Source: Plenodomus lindquistii
Taxonomy: Eukaryota; Ascomycota; Dothideomycetes; Pleosporales; Leptosphaeriaceae
Assembly (NCBI GenBank): GCA_025504975.1
Contig: JANUWI010000018.1
Span: forward strand, 952,801-1,016,800
DNA length: 64,000 nt
Direction of reading: 5' to 3'
Made by a program: the position numbers and the translations under genes. The notes beneath the pieces are model-generated. The model saw nothing but the letters and a program-made list of their open reading frames with translations. It did no database searches and had not been told where the DNA came from. Shown here in pieces: positions 11,568 through 22,992 of this stretch. The stretch's first letter is position 1. Each line of letters begins with the position of its first letter.

Positions 11568-13338
11568 TCAGTCAACCTCATGTTCGGCCGCCAGGCGTGG
11601 CAAGGTATTTGTGGAATGGATGGTCTCGCTCAAGCCCATCGGTCGCTCATCTAGCAGTCTTCCGTCGTTTTCCTCATCTACCTTCCGGAAGACCTCACGA
11701 TCCAAACCCCGTCGGGGATCATCTGCCGTGACACCAGGTCCACCCTTGGTACTCCGAACCCGGACTGGAGGCGGAGACGGGAACGCGGTGCCATCGCGAA
11801 GGACTGCGACTGGAGGAGGTGCTTGTAGAGGTAATTCCAAAGACTTATTTTCGGAGGATGTCTGTGTTGGCATTTGATCGACCGATGGCTTCTGCGGGTT
11901 CAACATAGATGCTTCACTTTCTCCATGCGAGTGTCGAGGGTTGGCACCCTGTCTACGCTTGCGCAGCCACAAGAACAGAAGGACGAGCGCAAGCGTACCG
12001 ATGGCTGCTCCAACAGCCGCTCCAGCAATTGCACCCACTTGAGACTTCGCTTTGGTGCCGGGCAGAATACGACAGACTTGTTTGACCGTGGCATCAGCTC
12101 CTTTGGGATCGGCCGGTGCAACGACAGCGGGTGCCAGCTGGAAGTTCAACGCATCGGGATCAACTACGAGGTAGTTTTGCGTGAAGAATGGTAGGCCCAG
12201 AGTCGCAAATTTTGCTGTTTCTGTCTGATTGGTAATGGCCATGTTGTAAACGGTAGCATTGTCCACTTCCCGGACACCTGCAGTATTGTACGCACGAGGA
12301 CGGTAGAATAGTTCGGTAGCTGGAATGACAGTCTTGAATGTCGCGACCGAAGGCTTAGAGGCGTCCTTGGCTGGCGCGCCCATGTCTGAAATCGTGACGG
12401 TGATGGTACCAGTGGGGGCTGTGGCGGCAGGGAGCTCGAACCGCTGCGAGGTATCGTTCCACACTGCAGTCTTTTCGATTCCGGCAAAAGTTTGAAGCAT
12501 TTCGGACGGCAGTTGTAGATCTGATGAGTAAGGATCAAGTTTGACAGCAAGCGTATCAGTCTCGGCCGCGAGGAGGGTCGTGCTCTCACCACCAGCATCA
12601 TACGTGATGGCTGTAATAATAGCACATGTAGGACAGTCGGAAAACATAGGAAATGTGGTCGCTGGACTTTTAATTCGGCTCTCGTCGTACCCGCCGACAA
12701 CGAGCAAACCATCCTGCGGCGCATCTTCAGACTCGGAGCCCACCCAGAGTCCGTACGTCCTTGATGATGCTTGACCGGAGTCAACAAGATGGTTGAGGAA
12801 CGTAGAGTTGATTCCCAATGGTAGCGTCGCCCTAGAATCTGGCTCGTTCCTGGCAAAGGGATCACCCGACGCTACAATGTGTAAGCCTCATTGTCTCCTG
12901 TTAGAATTCGGTGATATACTGACCATCTGCAGTGCCATTCGTATAGATCGGGAACGGAGCGAACTTATTGGTCTCAGGCGTCATGCCAAATGCCACAGCA
13001 TCATCGAAGAAAACATATGAGCTCGCGGACGCCAAGTCGATGGAATCTCTGCTGCCTTCCCATGTCGCATAGTCAACCTGCGCAAAGGATGTAGACGTGG
13101 CACTGTCGAAGATGCCACCAAATTGGCCAATGCAGCTACTGTTCGTAGCAGCTACACATTCGGCTACGTTGTTGATGAATAAGTTGTCCGAAATTGTTGA
13201 CGGCGTCAGCGAAAACGGCTGAGGTGGCGTGCCGACAGTGAACGAGATGCCTCGCGACAAGATAGCATCAGGCACTGCAGACACCGAGTTGTTCGTCCAC
13301 GGGAGGAGCAACGGGACGGAGCCATTCGGGCAGGCCAT
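11568..13338 (-). CDS. Membrane-anchored pseudo-aspartic protease (A1 fold)
   Basis: Exons 13338-12924 and 12871-11568 are separated by a 52-nt intron (donor GTCAGT, branch CTAAC, acceptor TAG) and give 572 residues. The N-terminal segment has the A1-family entry strand FTVGTPPQPF (33-42). Where an active protease has Asp-Thr-Gly, this one has Thr-Pro-Ser (45-47), so the first catalytic aspartate is missing. A second lobe with many N-glycosylation sites follows, then one transmembrane helix at about 416-441 ending in LRKRR, and a 130-residue Ser/Pro-rich cytoplasmic tail. This fits the fungal group of catalytically dead, plasma-membrane A1-like proteins, plausibly a wall or ligand sensor. No signal peptide follows the ATG at 13338. 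A small upstream exon may be missing, since a TTTCAAG acceptor-like site precedes the ATG. Confidence 0.75.
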
Positions 13339-13682
13339 GGCGACCTTGAAAGGTTTCCAGTGGTTATGATCAGTTTCGGTCGTATGTGAAGCAAATTCTA
13401 CGTTACGTGCGCATCTCGGGGGCTCTTCGATCTATCAGCTGGCCAAGGAATCGTTGTTGTTGATGTACAGGGTGAAGCTGAACCCTTGGTAAGATTGTTG
13501 GCATGGATGTACTGACTTAAACTCTGGGTCGGGCTCCAACCGGGGTGACTCTGAGTAATGCGATCAAAAGTATTCTCACTTTGATCGTCATCATTAATTT
13601 CCATAGGATTCTTCAGTGGCCAAAGAGACACTGCTGTTCCATGCCCAAGGGCATTGCCAAATACATTTCACTCTTGAAATGG

Positions 13683-14075
13683 TCACTGCAGCTCGTGCTT
13701 ACACGCGCTCACCTCACAGACTTGGATCATGTCGATGACGAGCAGCTCCGGCTTTGATGTGCACTGCAGAAGGCCCTGTTGTGGGGTGACAGGTCTCAGG
13801 CGAGGCTGACATTCGGACCGTTCATGTCGGAATATTGCGTACCGCGTGCGTTCCCGCCCATCGAGCCAATCATCGCTGCGACACTTCCATTTGCTCCAAC
13901 CAAAGCTTTTCGCGATGGCGACGATCATGATGATCGCGTTGCCCAACCCGATAAACACGATGCAATCGGAGCTCATCTCAGGTCCGCAAAATTCGGGGTA
14001 CCCATTCTTGATGCCCTTCGCTTGTTTGAAAATCCCTGCTAGGCAGGGGCGTCGTCCATCCTCGCCGTCTACCAA
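13683..14075 (-). CDS. Uncertain small ORF with one hydrophobic segment
   Basis: This 130-residue frame has one plausible membrane span (about residues 38-58) followed by a basic stretch. No family is recognised, and two overlapping plus-strand frames compete with it. It lies between the pseudo-aspartic protease and the F-box gene, in the same direction as both. It may be noise or a lineage-specific membrane protein. Confidence 0.22.
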   Translation of the reverse strand: MVDGEDGRRPCLAGIFKQAKGIKNGYPEFCGPEMSSDCIVFIGLGNAIIMIVAIAKSFGWSKWKCRSDDWLDGRERTRYAIFRHERSECQPRLRPVTPQQGLLQCTSKPELLVIDMIQVCEVSACKHELQ

Positions 14076-14581
14076 GTTTCGCGTACTGTAAAGATGTCAA
14101 ATGACATAGGTGGCGCCGTTCTGGGTTAAAACATTTCGAATCTGATGTCTCGCGTCTTGTCGAAGGAATGATCACCAGGGGTATGCAGGATCGTGTCCAT
14201 ACAGCCCAAGCTTGACGAGCGAATGTAACTTGTAATGCTGGTAGACTATTGCGCAGTCAGGGAAGGTTGAAACCTCACAGAGTTTGTGTAGGACCTGCTT
14301 GGCTATTATCAACATGCTTGATGAACCAAAGTTTACCGTGCGCCGCGCGCAAGCCTTGCAACAACAAGCCAGACAGCCTCGTTCAGCCAAGAGGATGCCA
14401 TTCCCGTAGCGACAGTATCGTGCTTTCAAGTGGACAGGACGAGGCCACATGAAGGTGCGTCGATACTGGAATTTGGCGACCGGCCACCTTCGGCCTCGGT
14501 GTGTTCACGTAGTCGTCTTGAACGATTGTGAGATTACTAAGGCACGGATAAGAGGGCTAAGAAATCTTGGGCGCTCCCTCG

Positions 14582-16216
14582 TCAATCTTGACCCCTCCAT
14601 AGCATCGGCACGTCATCATCTCTTCTTACTGTAATACTGAATGGAGCAGTTTGAGCGAGCGTACAGAATGTCCTGTACGATGGAGCTCGCCGCGCAATCA
14701 ACATTTTGAGCAGCTCGTCATCAACGGTATATCCCATGCGTATCTCAAAGTGTCGAAATGCTGGCCATTGCTTGCGTGCCAGCTGTGCCCCGAAAAAGTC
14801 GAGAAGCCAGACAGACTGCAAGAAAGATGCATCCACGTCAAAGACTTCTAGATGCCGCAAATTTGGGGGCAGGGCAGTCTTGGGGGACAAGTCGAAATCG
14901 CCAGCTACCTCATCGAATCGCATGTTGTCTAGCCTGATCGCAATAATGGCTGCTTGGGGAAGCACTAGCTTCTGCAGCTGCATGAATTTGTCGAACCGCG
15001 GAAGGGGTTTACGCACGCCACCAGGTAAGGTCCAGAAACCACCAGGCAAGCGCAAAGTCTCCAAAGTTGGTCTCAGATGAATGATCGAGTCGACGAGACT
15101 CTGGTAATCTGTGACTTCGGTGCGGGAGTCGTACAGCGTTCGGTCCCAATGATCGTCTGAGACATCGGCGGGAAGTTGACTAGACCCGTCTGGGTAATTC
15201 TGTATGTTGGCTTGGTAGTGTGGAAATGCGCGAACACTGCGGTATGGATTCTTATTTTCAGTTGGTTCCGCGTAGAAGTCGAGGCTAACAAGGTGGTTGA
15301 ACTTCTGAAGTAGATCAACTATGTAATTTCTTGTGTTGTGGGTCCAAGGGCCCACAGGCTCTGCGCGGAAGTCGAGTCTTAAATTGCGAAGCCTACTCGG
15401 GGACTCACTTGACCGACCGCCTGATGCCAATGGTGCGAAGGATGTAGGGGTTGCGAATGCGGTCTCAGAGTGCGGCCATCCGTGCACGACACTGAGATCG
15501 AGAGTATTTGTTTTAACGCAGCGGATTACGTGGTCTAGATCAGCTAGAAAGAATTTCTCAAATTTGAGATACCCCAAGGTGTGAGAGGGGAGCTTTCTTA
15601 ACAGGCAACAGGGGCGCGCTGGTTCCGAGGTGATCCAATATCCGAGTGGTCTGGCGATGCACAGTCGATCCAGCTGTGGCACCAACAGCAAAAGTATTGA
15701 CACCAAAGTTTCGAAAGCATGCCGCGCATGGTCTCTCAACTCGTTCTTCAAACTTGGAGGTATCTCGAGCGACTCAATGAGTGCATGAATCTGTTCGATC
15801 AAAGCGGGGGGCGGTGTCCAGTCTGGAGCGACATCTTCTGGTATTGGCGTTATCGTCAAACGAAGCTGTTTGACATGGCGTCGCCGCTCTTGATGGGCTA
15901 AGAGTATGTGGAGCAATGCAAAGATGCGGATACAGTTATCTGAAAGAGATCCTTCCGCACACGGGTCAGGGTACGAGTTTGTAAGGACAGGGGCGAACAC
16001 AATCTGCTCTGCGACCAATGGCCAGAACCGCTTGCAGGTCAATGCCAGATTGATGAGAGGTCTACAACCCTTCCTGGACGGGATTGTGAGATATCCCGAC
16101 TCTGATATGGATGAGAAGTCCGGGTCATGGCCTAGGATCCGTGATTCTCGATGGAGGTCAATATTTGCAATGACATGAAGCAAGATTTCGTCTGGCAGGT
16201 CGAGTAAAGAAGGCAT
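14582..16216 (-). CDS. F-box protein
   Basis: A single open frame encodes 544 residues from the ATG at 16216. That start puts the F-box at the very N-terminus (LLDLPDEILLHVIANI, then LALTCKRFWPLV at about 57-68). The frame remains open 66 codons further upstream to 16414, but that extension is basic, low in complexity and not family-like. The rest is a leucine-containing region of the type common in large fungal F-box families. The expected role is substrate recognition in an SCF ubiquitin ligase through Skp1 binding by the F-box. No intron is needed. Substrate and pathway are unknown. The upstream kilobase is shared with the divergent secreted-protein gene at 17455. Confidence 0.75.
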   Translation of the reverse strand: MPSLLDLPDEILLHVIANIDLHRESRILGHDPDFSSISESGYLTIPSRKGCRPLINLALTCKRFWPLVAEQIVFAPVLTNSYPDPCAEGSLSDNCIRIFALLHILLAHQERRRHVKQLRLTITPIPEDVAPDWTPPPALIEQIHALIESLEIPPSLKNELRDHARHAFETLVSILLLLVPQLDRLCIARPLGYWITSEPARPCCLLRKLPSHTLGYLKFEKFFLADLDHVIRCVKTNTLDLSVVHGWPHSETAFATPTSFAPLASGGRSSESPSRLRNLRLDFRAEPVGPWTHNTRNYIVDLLQKFNHLVSLDFYAEPTENKNPYRSVRAFPHYQANIQNYPDGSSQLPADVSDDHWDRTLYDSRTEVTDYQSLVDSIIHLRPTLETLRLPGGFWTLPGGVRKPLPRFDKFMQLQKLVLPQAAIIAIRLDNMRFDEVAGDFDLSPKTALPPNLRHLEVFDVDASFLQSVWLLDFFGAQLARKQWPAFRHFEIRMGYTVDDELLKMLIARRAPSYRTFCTLAQTAPFSITVRRDDDVPMLWRGQD

Positions 16217-17454
16217 TTGTGTGGTGGAACGAGTTGGAGGTGAACGTGTTGCGACCGTCTGGCACGACTGAGTGAGCTTCCAGGGTGGGGTGCGTCGGTG
16301 CGGGCGGGATCGGATAGAAGCTAGCGTCGCTGACGCAAGGCACCATCGTCTCGATACAATCAAATCTCTCATCCTCCATTTAAGCGATGCAAAGATATCA
16401 CGATACCTCAACACTACATAGCTGTCATTGAGGGTCCAGATTTACACCAGCAAGTCAATCTCTCGCTCCTCTTGCACGCCAATCACGTGTACCTGGGTGT
16501 CTGCCCAGGTGGTCAAGCTTCCAAGATCCAACATGATATACAGTCAACCCAATCTCACCGTACAGCACTCCATGCTGACGTCGATTCCCGTCGAAGATTA
16601 TTCCATCGCGAAAACTTGAGCGGCTCGTGCAACGATGCATGACAGGCACGGGCATCCATGACGTTCAGGAGCCTCGCGTAGAAGAGTAGCGCTAGGATTG
16701 TGCACCATATCTGGCGATGACGGAGTGATAATTCAAGTATTATAGGGCTCGCAAGACCCAGGGGAAAACACGCATCAACGCGCTTCAATCCCGCGCGATC
16801 GATTCTCTGTGGCTTAAAGTTCGACACGAGCATCCCGCCCATTTGCGGTCGTAGATCGTGTGTATTGGTCTGCCGTTGCGACCGCATGTTGACGCCACGA
16901 GAAATATAGTCTCCCACCAGGCACTTGAAGCACTCTGGTATGGCTGATCAGAGCACAAAGGAGAGAAGATTTGAACAGCATCATGGCGAAGCTATTCTGT
17001 GTCTATGAACGCAACGTTCTAAGTGCTCATGACATAGGTACACTCGAATCTACACATTCGCATTACCCCTGACGATGAAGGAACCGCTTTCCCACACTAG
17101 CAGGGATATTCCGCTGTCTCCGTTTTGCTTTCCAATGCTTCTCTCGAGTCCAAGATCTCGTAGAACAGACCCACTCAAAGCGAACGTTGTGCTCCCGTAA
17201 TATCGCTACTGGTTGTCCACATCAAACGGGACTTATGCCTATCTGAGCCTGACACCTCAAGAAAGTGACGACAACACCATGATACAGGCTATCGAATGAC
17301 GGCTGGTAAATGTAGACTCCTCGGAGCCTGGTGGTAACTAAGTATAAGAAGAATTCCCCTCTTTACCATCCATCTCGGCATCCTCAGTAGCACAAAACGT
17401 TCATTCACTTCCCCACCATTCTTCCCAGGTTTCCATACACTCAAACCACCCATC
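16217..17454. promoter_or_regulatory. Divergent intergenic/promoter region
   Basis: About 1.2 kb separates the F-box gene (-) from the secreted-protein gene (+), so it should hold both promoters. An E-box-like CACGTG lies within AATCACGTGTA near 16482. A TAAGTATAAGAA stretch near 17339 followed by pyrimidine-rich leader sequence precedes the 17455 start by about 110 bp, in the position expected of a core promoter. Short frames here are not convincing. Confidence 0.35.
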
Positions 17455-18117
17455 ATGCGCTTCTCCTTCTGCACAATCGCCGCTCTGGCAGGCCTCTCCA
17501 TCGCCACCCCCATCGGCCAAGTCACCAAGCGCGCCGATGCCGTAAGCCTACTAACAGATCTCTACGCCACCGTGCAAATCTACACCGGTGCTATCAGTAT
17601 GTCTTACTTACCTTCCTCGCTCCCTCCCATCATTCCAAACCCCCTCCAGTCCATCTGTAATCTAACAACCATCGCAGATGCCACTCTCACAACCCTCACC
17701 CCGACCTCCCCACTCATCGACAAAACCGCCGCAATCCCCAAAGTCGGAGAAAATCTAAATGCAATCACAAAAGCCATTACGTCCACAACCAGCGAGATGA
17801 ACAGTCTCGCTGCCTTGTCCAACAACAACGGTTCCACCGCCGAAAAGCGCAATGACAAACACCCCATTGAAAAGCGTCAGATCGACGCCGTAACCGTCCT
17901 GCTCACACTCATCATTGTAGAGATTTTTGCTACGCTTGCAGGCGCGATTGCCATCTTGGGACTTGCCGGGCTGCTAATCTATATCAATCCGTTGACTGGG
18001 GCGCTGGCGGCTTTGATACTGGCGGTGCAGGTGTTGCTGAATGTGGTATTGGCGAGTGTGACGTTGTTGTTGAACACGCTGCTTGCGGGATTGGCGTTGA
18101 CGATTGGGGGGTTGTAG
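17455..18117 (+). CDS. Small secreted protein with three Kex2 sites and a hydrophobic tail
   Basis: The frame is open throughout, but an 81-nt intron (17597-17677; donor GTATGT, branch CTAAC, acceptor CAG) is clear, leaving 193 residues. A signal peptide covers about residues 1-18. Dibasic Lys-Arg sites lie at 25-26, 104-105 and 113-114, as expected for Kex2 processing in the Golgi. They would release a 77-residue helical peptide, a seven-residue linker and a 79-residue C-terminal part. That C-terminal part is almost entirely hydrophobic and aliphatic (116-193), with three or four possible membrane spans. The central part weakly recalls hydrophobic surface-binding (HsbA-like) proteins, but I would not assign it. 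Possible roles are a cell-surface or repellent-type coat peptide, or a membrane-active secreted factor. Confidence 0.7.
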   Translation: MRFSFCTIAALAGLSIATPIGQVTKRADAVSLLTDLYATVQIYTGAISMSYLPSSLPPIIPNPLQSICNLTTIADATLTTLTPTSPLIDKTAAIPKVGENLNAITKAITSTTSEMNSLAALSNNNGSTAEKRNDKHPIEKRQIDAVTVLLTLIIVEIFATLAGAIAILGLAGLLIYINPLTGALAALILAVQVLLNVVLASVTLLLNTLLAGLALTIGGL

Positions 18118-18516
18118 ATGAGAAGTACAAGAGTCACAGCGTGGGTATAGATAGGATTAGTATACATGCTTCGAGTGGAAGTTGAAATTAATCTTTGTTG
18201 CATATCAGCGATTTACACAAGAAAATTTGGAGGTATAGGCGTCGATGGATGGTATATCATATCTCAGTTGCTCAAGATGCTGACGCCGAAATGCTAAATG
18301 CTAGCTAGCGATCCGCTGTCAAAAGACTATGTCGTCAAGAAACAAAGTCGAATGCTCCACGCTGACCCAGTGCCGTGGTATATGCCTGTAACGCCACATC
18401 GTGCCCAAACTATCCGTGCTGTATCGTAATGCAACGCTATGCTCCCAAATACAACGTAAACGCTCTCAGGCGCCGGAATGCATCGCTCAAAACCAAAACC
18501 CACAGTCTAATCACAA
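18118..18516. other. Short intergenic between convergent genes
   Basis: About 400 bp lies between the 3' ends of the secreted-protein and patatin genes. It should contain both terminators. No fungal polyadenylation signal stands out and no gene is seen. Confidence 0.5.
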
Positions 18517-20737
18517 TCACCTCGATACACTGCCACTCATTGTTTTGCCGGGTGTTCCAGGCCTGCTCTTTGCTTTCGTCCCTTTCTTGTGCGCCGGCTG
18601 TGTGGGAATTCTCTTGCCATCTTCCGGTCCGAGTTCTCCGGTAAGCCACTGCCCCATGTGTGTCTGCCACCTCTTCAGGTTTTCGTCTTTTGTCGCCTCC
18701 CTTAGCCGCCGATGTCGCACCAGCCGCTCGGCAACTTGTTTCAGCACCGCACGAGGCGGCGCATACTCCTTCAAGTTTTGGTCGAGCTCTTGTCTGTCAA
18801 GGTATGCTGCAGTAGCTTCCTCCATTCGCGACAGTGTCCTGCCACCCTGCACTGTCTTGCGCTCCTGCGTCACTGGATTTGTCCACGGTCCCTTCTCCCA
18901 GTTGTCCAGAGGCAAGTTCTGGAGCCCCTTGTCGACGTTGAGGCGTTTGTACCACCGATGCTCGCCGCGGGCAATCGTGCGCATCATCTTGTGGCGGTCT
19001 TCACCCTCTGTATACTTGATCAACACATTCTTGAACACTGCGAGCTTCTCGCTCCACTTTTGCAACACCTTGACACGACCCAAGGGACCAGGCCACACGG
19101 CAGCGAACCCGTCGTTGCTGGTGTCTGGCCTGCCGGTGCCGATGGAGAGGAGCATGGCCGGGTCGTGCTCGTCGCCTTTGAGGGAGGCATGTTCGGAGTA
19201 TGCAGCGTAGGACGGGTTGTTCTCGCGGATACCGCCGTCCTTGAAGCCAAGTTTACCGCGATTGCGGCCGACGTCTGCAACCAGCATGGAGAAGTAGAAG
19301 GGCGCGGCAGTCGTCGCGCGACTGACTTGCCAGATACTGAGGGCATCGGCGCCGGTGTTGTAGGGCGTGACCCATGCGGGTGCGATGTGCGGATTGTAGA
19401 CGTGATTGTAGGAGCGAAGGAGGTAAGCTTCGTCAATTTGGCCAGAGTGGGTTGCGGTCAGGCAGATGGACTGGCAGATGCGCGGGGTAGGGTTTGTGAG
19501 TCCAGGGCCGTGTGACCATGTCGCTGAGGATTCGAGCGAGGGAGCAGGGTCGACGACAGGCTTGTCAAGTTCGTCATCCCATGGGTGCATGTCCCGACCG
19601 TCGCAGTCCTTGTGGTTCTTGCAGTACTGACTGACGATGTCCTGTACAGCTTGCTCAAGCGGCTGGTGATGGTATTTTGTTGCCAAGGGGAGTACGTTCC
19701 GTCGATGACCGAAGAGCTCCTGGCCGAACCTGCGGTAGAGGTCAAGACATTGTGGTATAGTCATCCGTAGTCGTGCCAGCATGACTGAGATGAGGCCGCC
19801 TGTGCTTGTACCATAGATGTAGTCGAAGTAGTGACATGGAAGCAGCTCATCTTCGATGAACTCGTGCCGTTGGCTACCAGGTACAGTGCCTTCTTCCCTT
19901 TGTAATCGACGTTCGCATTCGGCGACCTCGTGCATGAGTCGTTGGAGGATGAGCAGGCTGGAGTAGCCTCGAATACCGCCGCCATCTATGGAGAAGTCAG
20001 TGTGATGGATTCCATTGGACAGGGCCTGACTCGTAGGGCTATGTAGGTCGAATGAGGCCCCTCGTAGTGAGCCAGGGTCGATGTGCTCTCAGATCCAGAC
20101 ATATCTCAGCCCTGTCGCGACACGCTGATGACTACACAGGGTAGCCCAGCCTCGTTGAACACTCGACCCGACTGTACTACGGCGACAACCCTCGATGGTA
20201 ACACTCGCGGCCAATCGTGATTTGGTGGATATACTCGGTGCTCATTCGGCTGACGTGATGCAATCGAGGTTGATATGTTGGCACCATACAGATCCACTTG
20301 GACCCTGGCGCGTACTTGACTGCCTACTAAGCAACAGGAAATACGCTATACATACCGAGAGTGAGTATGAGATCCTCCCAGCAGTTGTCCCTATTGACGT
20401 TCATGGCCCACGTCTCTCCCGTCTTGTCCTGGGCCGTTGCGGATGTACCCGTTGTGCGGATACTGAGCGGCCTCGATCGCGGTTCGGCTGGGGGCTGCAA
20501 CATTATGTCTGGCGCGCGCAGAGGGAGCGCGGTATGGGCGGGTGGTTTGCGGTGGAATTCAGTTTGATCAGGCTGTCGCGGATCGTCGCAGGACACGGCT
20601 AGCTGGGTATCGCAGCAGTAATTAAGGCCGCGAAGAGCCTCATGACTACGACGGCCTGCAGGAACAGCGACGGTGTGCATGTTGGGGGCGGAGACGGGAG
20701 TGGCTGTAGCGCGCACATCCACCGCGGATCGATGCAC
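18517..20737 (-). CDS. Patatin-like phospholipase/acyl hydrolase
   Basis: Two exons, 20737-20356 and 19985-18517, join in phase across a 370-nt intron (donor GTATGT, acceptor ATAG). The junction reads EDLILTL then DGGGIRG, a typical family sequence. The model gives 616 residues. The oxyanion-hole loop DGGGIRG is at 128-134, the nucleophile Ser188 lies in GTSTGG, and the catalytic Asp377 in KDGGIREN, so the Ser-Asp dyad is complete. Such proteins release fatty acids from membrane lipids, and relatives act in lipid turnover and defence-like signalling. The C-terminus is basic and Lys/Arg-rich. The start is uncertain, because methionines within exon 1 nearer the catalytic domain are also possible. 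The intron is several times longer than others here and contains a short open stretch in frame with the second exon. Confidence 0.78.
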
Positions 20738-21772
20738 CCCATTCGTCCACCGCCCTCGTCCTCCCTGGCGGAGCCACTGCTCAGCCTCCCCAGATATTTG
20801 GGGCGTTCCAACGGTGCTTGATCTGGCTTGTAGGCTTGAGAAGACCGTGTAGTCACTCTCCAGACTTGAGCGTGTCAGGCGTTGTACTGACGGCTCCCCT
20901 GTGTAACAACAAGGAACAGAGTGATGAGACGCGCCAGCAGCCTACCATGGCGACCAGAAAATGGGTAAACCACGGCATCACTCGCTCCAAGACAGCCTCA
21001 GTGCCTGCCAGAGAGAGGTTAGTGAAGCAGATAATTGCTCTTGCGCTTGCTCTCCAATTCGTCGACAAGTGTCACCTGCGACTTGATCGAGCGACGCCAT
21101 CCAGGTGACATGTCGGAGCGCTCGGAGACGGGCTCCGCATGTTTGATATCGGCCTACAATGTGCGGGCATCACACGCCACTGTCAGATGGGCGATGGAAC
21201 ATGGAGGCAAGTGCTCGATCTGTGCAACTCCATGTTCGCTTCTCCGCACTTGAGGGTTGCGTCATCAAACAAGAATGATGTTCGCGGAGGTGCTGCTTGT
21301 CGTGTGTCAGTCATGGTGGGAGTCATCAGACAGGCCGACTTCATTGATTGGAACATTACATAATCACAGGCACAGCCACACCTTCAGCCAATCGGACAGC
21401 AATGGGGCCGATGCCGACGTCAGCCCAAGGCCAAACCAACCACTCCTCTTGCTTGCCTGAGCCGGGTTTGCTTGTTTCTGGGGGGCGCAGCAAGCGTGTG
21501 TGACGGTGGTGGAATGGCCCAGACACGCTCACACTCACATCACTCCACCCAACTTGTGCTTTTCCCTCTGCTTCCCCAGATCACCAGATCCACCGCCCTT
21601 CCCTATACATACAAAGTGCGCGCGACCCACGGTCCACTAGTTTGTCAAACCCAAAAACAAACGCCCTCAGACAAAGCGAACCACTTCAGTCCTCACCACC
21701 ACCCTCCCACCGCACGCACCCGCTTTCCGCCGCCCAGCGTCTCAGCCTCACCTTTCTTCGGTCAAAGTCGCC
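20738..21772. other. Intergenic/promoter region
   Basis: No gene is supported between the patatin gene (-) and the small unknown gene (+). The last 250 bp before 21773 is strongly pyrimidine- and C-rich on the plus strand, a common leader and core-promoter composition in filamentous ascomycetes. Frames at 20818-21363 lack motifs and splice support. Confidence 0.45.
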
Positions 21773-22369
21773 ATGGTCGAAGCCAGCATGACCTTCAAGT
21801 CCATATCCACGTCGGGCACGGCGTCTAGCAAGGCGAGCAGCCTCTTTGATCTAGACGAGAACGGCCAAAAGTCTATTCTCGTCTACAAGTACCGATCTGG
21901 CGCAAAAGGTCTGGAAGTCAAGACCGAACGCGCGCTGTGTGAAGAGCTCGACCAAGGTTTGTCCTGCACGCCAACATGAACATTCATTGCAACTGACACG
22001 GTCCAACCAGACCCCTCGTTGCCCTTTATGCGCGTTACCAAGAAGCCCATACCACGAGGCAACAGTCGCCTGGACATTCTTAGCGGCGACCTCATGCTGC
22101 CTGAGGAGCGCAAAATGTACGGCGACAAGCCTACGCTCCGTACTTCGGTGGCCAACGTTGGACTGCCTACGCTGGCCAAGTGGAAACACATGATCCTAGG
22201 AAGCTACGACGACCTCTACATCGTCTCGCGGTCGCATTCACCCACAACTTCGCCAGAATCCTCCCCCGAGTCCAGCAAGGATAACAGCCCGGAGTCGAGT
22301 CAGCATGTGAGCCCGGCGACGACATTCCCCACAGACACGCCCCACCCAATCAGGAATCCAGATGCGTAA
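21773..22369 (+). CDS. Small conserved-looking protein of unknown function
   Basis: Exons 21773-21956 and 22011-22369 flank a 54-nt intron (GTTTGT ... CCAG) and give 180 residues. The first two thirds have balanced, globular-type composition (YKYRSGAKGLEV, LPFMRVTKKPIPRG). The C-terminal 45 residues are a Ser/Pro/Glu-rich tail with repeated SPES-type units and are probably disordered. There is no signal peptide or membrane segment, so a cytosolic or nuclear location is expected. I do not recognise the family. The strong C-rich leader and good splice site argue for a real expressed gene. Confidence 0.6.
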
Positions 22370-22992
22370 CATGGCGGTGGAGGCTCGGGTCGCTACTATA
22401 TTGGGACCGGTCTGTTGAGCCTCATTCAACATGTCTCACATCCCTGTGTTGGCTTGATGCACGCCGGGTGTGTCACATTGGCTCCATGGGTCACCTCGAG
22501 CGAGAATTCCTGCCACCTAGCCACTGCTGTCACGTTGCCTTTCTTGGAACATAAACGTCTTTCTCTCTTTGTCACTATATGATACCCTACGACTTCGGCT
22601 GGCGCTTTTTGGAACATCTGGACTTTCCTTACGAATACGTCGAGGGGCTTAGTAGGCGCTTATTAGGTGGCACAAAAGCCCAGCCGCTACAATGTCTTTT
22701 CTTGTTGAATTCTAGCTTATTGGTACCAATCACATTGCCATTTTCATCTATCGTGTCTTGACTCTTCCCGTTTCATGCCTGTTGACTGCCGAATGTACAC
22801 CTCATCACGCATAAGAACTCGCATTTCTGCTCCATCCAAGCATCCACCTCATCACGCAGACCATCTTGCCCATCATTGCATTAACCTCCACCACCTCATT
22901 AGTCCTAATTACTTCCTTCCAGGCAGACCATTTTTCCACCTAATGCCTCAGCAATGCATCAAGCAATTCAGACAGAGCCTCCTCTTCGAAAA
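22370..22992. other. Gene-free stretch
   Basis: No supported gene. The plus strand from about 22780 to 22960 is rich in CATC/CACC pyrimidine-purine runs without tandem order. Confidence 0.5.

Noticed and set aside
14582..16414. F-box protein starting at 16414 (610 residues)
   Set aside because: The extra 66 residues are arginine-rich and unlike the family. The ATG at 16216 places the F-box at the N-terminus as usual.
17597..17677. Treating the secreted-protein ORF as intronless (220 residues)
   Set aside because: The in-frame 81-nt segment has a GTATGT donor, a CTAAC branch site and a CAG acceptor, and inserts an atypical Pro/Leu stretch. An intron is more likely.
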